Assembly (NCBI GenBank): GCA_003154055.1
Contig: PMCH01000214.1
Location: 1 to 15,936 of the forward strand
DNA: 15,936 nucleotides
Direction of reading: 5' to 3'
Source: Acidobacteriaceae bacterium
GTDB taxonomy: Bacteria; Acidobacteriota; Terriglobia; Terriglobales; Acidobacteriaceae
Within the stretch, counting starts at the first letter, position 1, and every line of letters begins with the position of its first letter. The notes under the pieces are model-generated. The model worked only from the letters and a program-made list of their open reading frames with translations, did not search any database and was not told the DNA's origin. Of the stretch, positions 6,722 to 13,576 are shown one piece after another. Both the position numbers and the translations under genes were made by a program.

Positions 6722-7192
6722 ATGAGCACCCAAGTCATCTCAACCATGAGTCGGCCAATGACCACTCCAATCCTGGTCTTTAGTTGGGCTTGCCGAATTG
6801 TCGCGGCGATCATCTTGTTGCAGACGCTCTTCTTCAAGTTCACGGCCGCGCCGGAGTCGGTCTACATCTTCACCAAACTTGGAAGCTTTATCCACACCTA
6901 CCTTCCGTTTGCGTCGATCGGTACCGTAGAGGTCTCAGGGCGCATCGGGTCAGGAATTATGGAATTGATCGCTGCTGTGCTCCTGCTGACACCACGCTTC
7001 GTTTGGGCAGGGGCAATTCTGGCGATGGCGGCAACAGGCGGAGCGATCGTTAGCCACTTAACCTTCCTGGGCATCGAGGTACAGGGAGACAAGGGACTTC
7101 TGTTCTTCCTTGCCATCGCCGTGTTGGTGACGAGCGCCATTGCACTGTTCTTGTACCGCATGCAAATTCCGGTATTCGGGAAAAGGTTCTGA
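6722..7192 (+). CDS. DoxX-like integral membrane protein
   Basis: 156 aa with four hydrophobic helices (about 17-37, 73-89, 94-113, 125-145), the layout of small DoxX/DoxD-like membrane proteins. The R-x2-S-G-x2-E segment around 74-81 and the FKFTA segment after helix 1 fit that group. Biochemical roles in the family vary (thiosulfate:quinone oxidoreductase subunit, oxidative-stress membrane complexes), and none can be assigned here. The start at 6722 was chosen because AAGGAG lies 5 nt upstream; the frame opens earlier at 6650 without such a site. The next start is 1 nt beyond its stop, so it leads a five-gene operon to 10241. Confidence 0.8.
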   Translation: MSTQVISTMSRPMTTPILVFSWACRIVAAIILLQTLFFKFTAAPESVYIFTKLGSFIHTYLPFASIGTVEVSGRIGSGIMELIAAVLLLTPRFVWAGAILAMAATGGAIVSHLTFLGIEVQGDKGLLFFLAIAVLVTSAIALFLYRMQIPVFGKRF

Positions 7193-7193
7193 C

Positions 7194-7724
7194 ATGATGA
7201 CCCCGTCGTTGAATACTGCAGTTAGAGATGTCCTGCAGCAGGGCTGCATCTTTCTGGATCGCATCGGCGACGAAACGTACGCTCGCCCGCTTGAAGGGGA
7301 GTTCGCGGCGTCCCTGGGAGCCCACTATCGGCACGTGCTCGATCACTTTCTCTGTTTGGCGGGAGGGATTCAGACTGGCCAGGTCAACTACGATCAGCGG
7401 CGTCGAAACCCGCAACTGGAGAGCTCGGTGACGTGTGCACGTCTTGTCACCGAAGATCTGATCGATGAATTCGGAGGCCTTTCTCGCGAAATTCTCCAGC
7501 GTGAGTGTGCGGTGACGTACAGCGTGGGTTATGGCGAAACTGAGGTCGAAGCGGTGAGGTCTAACATGGGTCGGGAAGTCATGTTCTGTGTCGGACACGC
7601 CATCCACCACTATGCCATTCTCAGGCTCCTGTGTGCCGGAGTTGGAGTGAAACTGCCGTACGAATTTGGCATTGCCCCCTCCACGTTGAAGCATCTGGAA
7701 ACTGAAGCGGCAGAACGAGGGTAG
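7194..7724 (+). CDS. DinB-like four-helix metal-binding protein
   Basis: 176 aa. The spacing of histidines fits the DinB/YfiT-like putative metal-binding fold: His47 (with His44 and His51) in GAHYRHVLDHFLCL, and His135 and His139 in VGHAIHHYAILRLL. In this superfamily three histidines bind a divalent metal, usually Zn or Ni. Some members are thiol-dependent transferases, but most have no known substrate. No known substrate-specific motif is visible. Two ATGs in tandem (7194 and 7197) start the frame; AAAAGG at 7181-7186 is 7 nt before the first. It is separated by 1 nt from the DoxX-like stop and by 6 nt from the DedA-like start. Confidence 0.75.
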   Translation: MMTPSLNTAVRDVLQQGCIFLDRIGDETYARPLEGEFAASLGAHYRHVLDHFLCLAGGIQTGQVNYDQRRRNPQLESSVTCARLVTEDLIDEFGGLSREILQRECAVTYSVGYGETEVEAVRSNMGREVMFCVGHAIHHYAILRLLCAGVGVKLPYEFGIAPSTLKHLETEAAERG

Positions 7725-7730
7725 CCGATC

Positions 7731-8351
7731 ATGCTTTCCTCTCATTCGCTTCCGGAGACGCAAGCCGCGCTGGCACTCTCCATATTTTTCGCGACGTTCA
7801 TTTACGAAGATGGCGCGACCCTGCTGGCAGCGACTCTGTCCGCTAGCGGGAGCTTGGACCCGCGGATCGGACTTCTGACCACGTTCCTGGGGATCTGGGT
7901 GGGAGATATGGGATTGTATGGCTTGGGCTCCAGTTTCGGGCGGCGCACGGCGCAGTCTCGTTGGCTACAGAAGTACTTAAGGCCCGAGTCGCTCGCCAAG
8001 GCCGAGCGCTGGTTTGTGAAGCATGGATCCTTTGCCTTGGTGATGAGCCGCGCGATTCCCGGAAGCCGTCTACCTCTTTATGTAGCCGCCGGCGCGTTAC
8101 GGCTTCCGGTTCGAATGTTTGCCAAGACGACAGCGGTCTGCTCGGCTGTCTGGGTCTCCGCGATCTTTGCGATCTGGCGGTTCATTCCCAAAACATCGTC
8201 CGGCCATCAGAAATTGCTCCCCTGGTTGCTGACCGCCTTAGTGCTAATTGCGCCGTGGCTGTTGAACAAGGGCGCCGGATCACTCGGCGGATGGTTTCGG
8301 AAGCGCCGAAGTACTCGGGACCCCGAGGCGGTGGGCTTATGTGCACTTTGA
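7731..8351 (+). CDS. DedA-family (VTT domain) membrane protein
   Basis: 206 aa. DedA/VTT hallmarks are present: the acidic re-entrant loop Glu26-Asp27-Gly28 (FIYEDGATLL), Asp59 (IWVGDMGLYGLG), and the SRAIPGSRLPLYVAAGAL segment with Arg107, Pro110, Gly111 and Arg113. Hydrophobic stretches at about 12-34, 45-66, 113-150 and 162-178 match the family. Known DedA members are proton-coupled transporters or flippases that recycle undecaprenyl phosphate or scramble phospholipids, so a lipid-carrier role is likely. A weak GAGGG site precedes the start. Its end overlaps the following NRDE-family gene by 13 nt. The C-terminal tail after 185 is basic. Confidence 0.85.
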   Translation: MLSSHSLPETQAALALSIFFATFIYEDGATLLAATLSASGSLDPRIGLLTTFLGIWVGDMGLYGLGSSFGRRTAQSRWLQKYLRPESLAKAERWFVKHGSFALVMSRAIPGSRLPLYVAAGALRLPVRMFAKTTAVCSAVWVSAIFAIWRFIPKTSSGHQKLLPWLLTALVLIAPWLLNKGAGSLGGWFRKRRSTRDPEAVGLCAL

Positions 8352-9115
8352 CTGTCGTCACTCGTAACGACACGTACATCATGGCAATGAATCGTGACGA
8401 GAAAATCGCACGGGGTACGGGGTTTCCTCCTGAGATCCATGAGTTCGAAGGTGCCCAGGCCATCTATCCCAGCGACGGCGACGGTGGCACATGGTTTGCC
8501 ACCAACGAATATGGAATCGCGCTCGCACTGCTGAATTGGAATACCGTCGCTCCGCACGTCATAGACATCAAGACACGGAGCAGAGGACGAGTGATCCCGG
8601 CTCTCATTGATTCGCGATCACTATCGGACTTGCATGCGGTGTTCGACGCTTCGAACTTCAAAGAAATGATGCCGTTTCGGCTCGTAGGAGTATTTCCATC
8701 GGAACAAAAGATTTGGGAGTGGCGTTGGGACTCGAAACAACTTGGGTTCCAGGCCCATGAGTGGGAATCGCGGCACTGGTTTTCATCGAGCCTTTCAGAC
8801 GATCGGGCAGAGAGTGCACGCGGAGCGGTGTGTCGCACGGCGTGGCATGAATCGGATGCCGGCTCCTTGTCCTGGCTGCGGATACTTCACGCATCACACG
8901 CGGGAGATCCCGGGCCATTCAGTTTGTGCGTACACCGCGATGACGTGAAGACGCTGAGTTATAGCGAAGTAGTGGTTACGCCTGGACTCATACAGATGGG
9001 TCATTTCCGCGGTAGTCCTTGCACTATGGCTCAGATTCAGCAGATTCATTCGATAGAGATTGAGAGAGCTGACCGCACGGAATTGGCTGTGAGTGTCGGC
9101 AGTGCAGCGATTTGA
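8339..9115 (+). CDS. NRDE / TANGO2-family protein
   Basis: 258 aa. The N-terminus is Met-Cys-Thr-Leu, with the signature NRDE at residues 18-21. GGTWFATNEYG (49-59) and SRGRVIP (81-87) follow in family order. Cys2 is the conserved residue that would be exposed as an N-terminal nucleophile after Met removal, and the family has been linked to the Ntn-hydrolase fold. Its biochemical activity is unsettled; TANGO2 has been tied to Golgi organisation, lipid metabolism and heme handling in eukaryotes. The frame is open from 7961, but that part lies inside the DedA-like gene. The ATG at 8339 gives the family N-terminus, with GAGGCGG just upstream. It overlaps the previous gene by 13 nt and is 4 nt from the next. 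Confidence 0.88.
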   Translation: MCTLTVVTRNDTYIMAMNRDEKIARGTGFPPEIHEFEGAQAIYPSDGDGGTWFATNEYGIALALLNWNTVAPHVIDIKTRSRGRVIPALIDSRSLSDLHAVFDASNFKEMMPFRLVGVFPSEQKIWEWRWDSKQLGFQAHEWESRHWFSSSLSDDRAESARGAVCRTAWHESDAGSLSWLRILHASHAGDPGPFSLCVHRDDVKTLSYSEVVVTPGLIQMGHFRGSPCTMAQIQQIHSIEIERADRTELAVSVGSAAI

Positions 9116-9119
9116 AATC

Positions 9120-10241
9120 ATGCCACTCGCGATGGAACTCGACTCTGTTCAACAAAGACGGTCGTCCGGTGGCGCCTTGAGTCGGGCGCTCAGCGGATTA
9201 TTCGGATGGTTGAAACGTTGGTCTCGCTGGGAGTTCTGGCCTCCTTATTTGTTTTATCCGCCGGTGGTTGCCTACATCGCTTATCTCGGAATCAGGTTCC
9301 GAAGTTGGACATTGTTTACCGCGGCCAACCCAGCGATTCCGGCGGGCGGATTTGTGGGCGAGTCCAAACATCAGATCCTGGAGCAATTGAAAAACGCCGC
9401 TCAATGGCTGCCGTGTTCCACTCTTCTGGCATGTGGAGTTCCCTCCCAACGCCTTGCTGAAGCTGAGGAATTCATGCGGCGGCATGGGCTGCAGTTTCCG
9501 GTCGTGTTGAAACCTGATGCTGGGCAGCGTGGCTCGGGGGTGGCGATCGTCCGCTCGCCGGAGCAATTGTGCGAGTATCTGACGCACTCGTCGTTCCCCG
9601 CGATTTTGCAGGAGTATGTTCCGGGCGAGGAGTATGGGGTCTTTTATTATCGCTACCCGGGTAGCGAACGAGGTCGAGTTTTCTCTGTGACTGAAAAGAG
9701 AATGCCCGTTCTTCTCGGTGACGGAAAGCGTACGTTGGAAGAGTTGATCCTCGCGGATGACCGCGCGGTTTGTATGTCAGACTTCTACCTGCGCAAGAAT
9801 TCAGAGCGAATTCAAGAGGTGCCCGCGGCGGGAGAGAGTGTGCAACTGGTTGAGATCGGGACCCATTGCCGCGGTGCCATCTTTCTCGATGGAGGCGAGA
9901 CGATAACCCCAGATTTGGAAGAAGTCATCGACCGCATCGCCAAGACCTTCGACGGTTTCTTCTTCGGGCGCTTTGATATTCGTGTTCCTTCGCGTCAAGA
10001 CTTTAGGGCAGGCCGCAACATGAAGATCGTTGAGTTGAATGGGGTCACCTCGGAAGCAACCCACATCTACGACCCGAAGCTCAGTCTCTTCGACGCCTAC
10101 CGTGTGTTGTTCCAACAATGGCGAATCGCTTTCGAAATTGGCGACATCAACCGAGCGCGGGGTATCCGGCCAGCTTCTGTGGCGGAGCTGGTTGATGCGG
10201 CTCGGGAGTATGGCCGCCTCGCGCAAAGCCACCCGGGATGA
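9120..10241 (+). CDS. Membrane-associated ATP-grasp ligase-like protein
   Basis: 373 aa. The ATP-grasp core spans about 110-335. Lys131 (VVLKPD) and the Gly-rich loop QRGSGV (136-141) would bind ATP. QEYVPGEEYG is at 164-173, and FGRFDIRV (282-289) with ELNG (305-308) supplies acidic and Asn magnesium ligands. Such enzymes form an acyl-phosphate and join it to an amine or thiol; the substrate is unknown. Before the core, PPYLFYPPVVAYIAYLGIRF (41-60) is hydrophobic, with an aromatic and basic stretch before it, so membrane attachment is likely. A GTG at 9093 and ATG at 9132 are alternative starts; none has a strong ribosome-binding site. It is the last gene of the DoxX-like operon, next to the DedA and NRDE genes. 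Confidence 0.82.
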   Translation: MPLAMELDSVQQRRSSGGALSRALSGLFGWLKRWSRWEFWPPYLFYPPVVAYIAYLGIRFRSWTLFTAANPAIPAGGFVGESKHQILEQLKNAAQWLPCSTLLACGVPSQRLAEAEEFMRRHGLQFPVVLKPDAGQRGSGVAIVRSPEQLCEYLTHSSFPAILQEYVPGEEYGVFYYRYPGSERGRVFSVTEKRMPVLLGDGKRTLEELILADDRAVCMSDFYLRKNSERIQEVPAAGESVQLVEIGTHCRGAIFLDGGETITPDLEEVIDRIAKTFDGFFFGRFDIRVPSRQDFRAGRNMKIVELNGVTSEATHIYDPKLSLFDAYRVLFQQWRIAFEIGDINRARGIRPASVAELVDAAREYGRLAQSHPG

Positions 10242-10342
10242 CCTGTCCGTGCAGCTCTTTCTGCTTGGCGATTTTGGCCTTATGCGACCGCGTGGCTTGT
10301 AGCGAGGGCGAAGCCGAAACGTCGGGAATAGGATAATGGAGA

Positions 10343-11371
10343 ATGCCTGTCCTTCCATACTACAGTCAGAAAGAAGCTCCATCTGAAGCGGTGATTTGGC
10401 GATTCCTGGATCTCCGGAAGTTCCGTGACCTGATGGCCAACCAGGAACTATATTTTCGTCGCACAGATCTGTTTGATGACGAAAGCGAAGGGTTGCCGCC
10501 CGAGCAGTACGTTCGCCGCGTCTTACGACTCGACCCCTACGACATCAGAGATGAGTTAGCTCTGAATAACCATCTCGGTTCATTGGCTCAGTCTCGAGAG
10601 ATGTACTTCATCACATGCTGGTACCTATTTCGCGAGGAGGATCTAGCGATTTGGGAGCAGTTTGGTCATGACGGCGTGGCTGTGAAGTCGAGATACGGAC
10701 TCTTGAAGGAGTCCCTCGATGGCATGCTTGACGACACACATATTGGCCTGATTCAGTACGGAACGGGTCACCTCACTGACCGGTTCAATGCAATGGAGTT
10801 CATTACGACTAAGCAAGAGAAGTATGCGGCCGAGTCCGAGGTGCGAGCTATTTTAACGTCCGGCAATCCCTTGGACGGGGGCAATCGGCACTTCGATTTG
10901 AACAACTTTCCCCATCGCGTGCCGCTTGCTGAGAATCCCCGCCAACCCTGGGTTCACGATTGCAAACGCCGGCGGATCTCACTGCGGGACCTCCTGCAAG
11001 GGGTAGTCATTTCACCATGGGCCGAACCCGATGAAGTCGAGGAAATCAATCTGTGGACGAAGGAACGACTCTCGATGGTGCCAACGAACTCCGGCCTTAG
11101 GAGCGACAAAACACCGACGCTCAGGGAGTATCGCGATTACCACCACATAAAGAAGCCGACATCGCAAGCTGAGAAGCTCGCCACCGCGCAGGAGTTGGAA
11201 CGCTACTACGACGAACTGATGGCCTTGGAGCTAGACCGTATTCGCTTCCTGTACAGACAACGTTGGGAAAAGTGTCGGTTAGAGACTGACGGTTTGCCAA
11301 GCAAGGTAGATGTTCAATATTTAGAGGCCACCTTACGCGTACTGAAAAATCTGAGAGCAGTTCGGCCTTAA
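10343..11371 (+). CDS. DUF2971-like protein
   Basis: 342 aa, soluble. It follows the DUF2971 pattern: IWRF then ELYFRRTDLFDDESEG (18-50), FITCWYLFREEDLAIWEQFG with DGVAVKS (89-116), KYAAESEVRAIL (160-171) and RRISLRDLLQGVVISP (210-225). The C-terminal part (277-340) is helical and charged, with many Arg and Lys. The family's function is not established. Its early aromatic/Tyr segment and late E-x-E-x-R motif recall ADP-ribosyltransferase-like folds, but I cannot show homology. AGGA at 10330-10333 is 9 nt before the start. A 101-nt gap separates it from the upstream operon, so it is probably its own unit. Its TAA overlaps the opposing gene's TAA. Recent arrival is possible but unproven. Confidence 0.7.
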   Translation: MPVLPYYSQKEAPSEAVIWRFLDLRKFRDLMANQELYFRRTDLFDDESEGLPPEQYVRRVLRLDPYDIRDELALNNHLGSLAQSREMYFITCWYLFREEDLAIWEQFGHDGVAVKSRYGLLKESLDGMLDDTHIGLIQYGTGHLTDRFNAMEFITTKQEKYAAESEVRAILTSGNPLDGGNRHFDLNNFPHRVPLAENPRQPWVHDCKRRRISLRDLLQGVVISPWAEPDEVEEINLWTKERLSMVPTNSGLRSDKTPTLREYRDYHHIKKPTSQAEKLATAQELERYYDELMALELDRIRFLYRQRWEKCRLETDGLPSKVDVQYLEATLRVLKNLRAVRP

Positions 11372-13440
11372 GTTGCAGCTTGTGGAACTGCGTCCCGAGC
11401 TTCTGCTCTGTCTTTCGCATGGAGGCGAGCTTGCGGCTCCAGTCTCTCGACCCGCGCCGCTGGACGAACGCTCTTCACATCCTCAACGTAAGCCCGCAGG
11501 ATCTCAGCCACACTCCAGGCCTGTGCCACGCATCCACAAGGCCGCTGAGGTGCGTCGCCATCGAAGATCTCCGCGATGTGTCCCAATCCGCCGTCTGCGA
11601 GATGAGCTTTCAATGGAGCCAGCCAGTCGCCGGCCTGCCGGCGGGCGGCATCACTGCCTCCGTTTACCTTGACGTATGCGGTAATGAACGGTCCCAACAG
11701 CCACGGCCACACGGTTCCTTGATGATAAGCACCATCACGCTCAGTGGGGCCGCCTGAGTACCGACCGCGGTATTGCGGATCGTTGGGTGCCAGACTGCGC
11801 AGACCATACGGCGTGAGCAGATGCTCTTGAACTTTCTGCACCACGCTCTTGGCGCGTTCGGGCGACAGCATACTGTGTGTCAGGCCGACTGCAAAGACCT
11901 GGTTAGGGCGGATGGACGGGTCTGGCGGCGCACCGTTTGTCACATCGTACAGACAGCCCGTGCTCTCATTCCAAAAGAGGCGATTGAAACTCCAGCTCGC
12001 AACCGTTGCCATGTTGCGGTAACGCTTCTGACCGGGTTCGTCCCCGAATTTGCGGGCCAAATCCTCCATGATGCAAAGAGCGTTATACCAGAGCGCCTGG
12101 ATTTCAACAGGCTTGCCTCGACGTGGCGTTACGACCCAGTTACCGACCTTGGCATCCATCCAGGTGAGTTGGACGCCTTGCTCACCCGACGTGAGCAGTC
12201 CGCTGGGATCCACCTTAATTCCGTAACGCGTGCCACGGACATGCCAGGAAATGATGTCCGCGAACACGGGATAGAGTTCATTGCGCACAAACTCAACGTC
12301 GCCGGTATACGCGAGGAAAGCACGAGCTGCCTCGAAGAACCACAGCGTGGCGTCGACTGTGTTGTATTCCGGTGTTTCCCCCGCATCCGGGAAACGGTTC
12401 GGTAGCATCCCCTGATCCACGTGTTTCGCGAAAGTGCGCAGAATGCTTCGCGCGATGTCATGCTTGCCGGTCGGCAGGGTGAGGCCGGGCAGGGCGATCA
12501 TGGTGTCGCGGCCCCAGTCGCTGAACCAGTGATAGCCGGCGATGACCGTTTTCTGGTCGCCACGAGAAACGATGTACTGGTCGGCGGCACTGGCAAGATC
12601 CTGGGCGAACGCATCATCAACCGGCGACGATACGGCTACATTCCGGCGACGCGTGATTTCTGCCTGCCGATATTCAGCCACTTGGACAACATCGTGCGGC
12701 GCCGTGGCGGCAATGACCGAGGCTTGACGGCGAAGGCGCAGGTCGAAACGCAGAACCAAGGGGTTGAAGAGGTCTTCAGAGAAATCGAGCCCCCGTTCGC
12801 GTTCGACGTCATATTCAAAGTTCCGGTACCAGTCCCCCGTCTTCCGCAGTTCGGCAGCATTGTGGGCCAGATACAGGGACGGCAGTCCTTGATAAGGAGC
12901 AACACTCGCCAATCCAGGACGCTCCTCGACCGCTGGATTGATGGCACCGTTCTCGTGGGTGGTGCTGTGATAGTCGCGAAACGCAAGCAGCGGCCTGAGT
13001 TCAAGCCACAACTTCGTTGGTCGTTCTGGGTGATTGTTTTTCTTCAATTCGTATTGCACGACCGTGCTGTTTTCACCATGGACCATGAAAACTGACTTCT
13101 CGATCTCGATGCCCTCGATTTCGTAGGTGAAGACAGGAAACGGGTCAAGGCGAAACTGTTTGAGGTACTTAAAACCTTGTGGGTGAACGACACCAGGGTA
13201 CTGGTTTGCCGAAAGATCAAACGCTTGCCCCTCGATAAAGAACGTCTCTTCCAGCTTGGAAAGCATGACAACACGCCCAACCGGCGGTTTAGTGGCAGCG
13301 ACCAGTAACCCGTGGTAGCGGCGGGTGTTCAGCCCCACGATTGTCGACGAAGCAAAGCCGCCGAGTCCGTTGGTTTCAAGCCACTCGCGGCGGAGAGCAG
13401 CGTCTAGGTCACCGCATGTTTCTTTCGTGAACTGAATCAT
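11368..13440 (-). CDS. Glycogen debranching enzyme, amylo-alpha-1,6-glucosidase (GH133-like)
   Basis: 690 aa. The N-terminal part (about 18-235) has the EWLETNGLGGFASSTI opening and NTRRYHGLLVA (38-48) of the bacterial and archaeal debranching-enzyme N domain. The C-terminal (alpha/alpha)6 catalytic domain (about 280-655) shows WFSDWGRDTMIALPG (305-319), TPEYNTVDATLW (356-367), LTWMDA with Asp429, HIAEIFDG with Glu624, and CGCVAQAWSVAEILRA. Asp429 and Glu624 are the likely catalytic pair by family analogy. It would hydrolyse alpha-1,6 branch glucose from limit dextrins. The start at 13440 has GGGAG 10 nt upstream and the family N-terminus; the frame continues to 13527 with no family match. 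A charged 30-residue tail (660-690) extends past the domain. It is the third gene of the GH63/dehydrogenase unit, with a 136-nt gap. Confidence 0.92.
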   Translation of the reverse strand: MIQFTKETCGDLDAALRREWLETNGLGGFASSTIVGLNTRRYHGLLVAATKPPVGRVVMLSKLEETFFIEGQAFDLSANQYPGVVHPQGFKYLKQFRLDPFPVFTYEIEGIEIEKSVFMVHGENSTVVQYELKKNNHPERPTKLWLELRPLLAFRDYHSTTHENGAINPAVEERPGLASVAPYQGLPSLYLAHNAAELRKTGDWYRNFEYDVERERGLDFSEDLFNPLVLRFDLRLRRQASVIAATAPHDVVQVAEYRQAEITRRRNVAVSSPVDDAFAQDLASAADQYIVSRGDQKTVIAGYHWFSDWGRDTMIALPGLTLPTGKHDIARSILRTFAKHVDQGMLPNRFPDAGETPEYNTVDATLWFFEAARAFLAYTGDVEFVRNELYPVFADIISWHVRGTRYGIKVDPSGLLTSGEQGVQLTWMDAKVGNWVVTPRRGKPVEIQALWYNALCIMEDLARKFGDEPGQKRYRNMATVASWSFNRLFWNESTGCLYDVTNGAPPDPSIRPNQVFAVGLTHSMLSPERAKSVVQKVQEHLLTPYGLRSLAPNDPQYRGRYSGGPTERDGAYHQGTVWPWLLGPFITAYVKVNGGSDAARRQAGDWLAPLKAHLADGGLGHIAEIFDGDAPQRPCGCVAQAWSVAEILRAYVEDVKSVRPAARVERLEPQARLHAKDRAEARDAVPQAAT

Positions 13441-13576
13441 GAATTGCCATCTCCCAGCGGATATCTTCTTTCGGTAAGACTCAGTCAAAACCAGAAAGTG
13501 ACGAGTCACCTGCAAACGGCAGGGCACGCCTTGGCGTGCCCCGACTAGTAGTTCTCAGTTGAGTGGTGCCAGGTCT
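13441..13576. promoter_or_regulatory. Leader region upstream of debranching enzyme with two palindromes
   Basis: This 136-nt space between the dehydrogenase stop and the debranching-enzyme start holds a 20-bp perfect palindrome at 13522-13541 and a 12-bp palindrome, GTGACGAGTCAC, at 13498-13509. The space is larger than other gaps in the module, so the debranching gene may be separately controlled. No clear promoter boxes were identified. Confidence 0.4.
13522..13541. repeat. Perfect GC-rich hairpin GGGCACGC-CTTG-GCGTGCCC
   Basis: Two exact 8-bp arms flank a CTTG loop, a strong stem of all but one G-C pairs on each arm except the A-T step. It lies 36 nt after the dehydrogenase stop on the minus strand. 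No run of T follows on that strand, so a classic intrinsic terminator is not supported. It could be a REP-like element, a processing or mRNA-stabilising stem, or an attenuator in the leader of the next gene. Confidence 0.55.

Noticed and set aside
7961..8338. Upstream extension of the NRDE-family frame
   Set aside because: It overlaps the DedA-like gene in another frame, and the family N-terminus MCTL begins at 8339.
11773..13095. Two long plus-strand open frames (about 210 and 224 codons) opposite the debranching enzyme
   Set aside because: Both are antisense shadows of a gene with clear family motifs along its whole length; their translations show no fold-like pattern.
13522..13541. Rho-independent terminator after the glucose dehydrogenase
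   Set aside because: The stem is strong, but no U-run follows in the direction of transcription.
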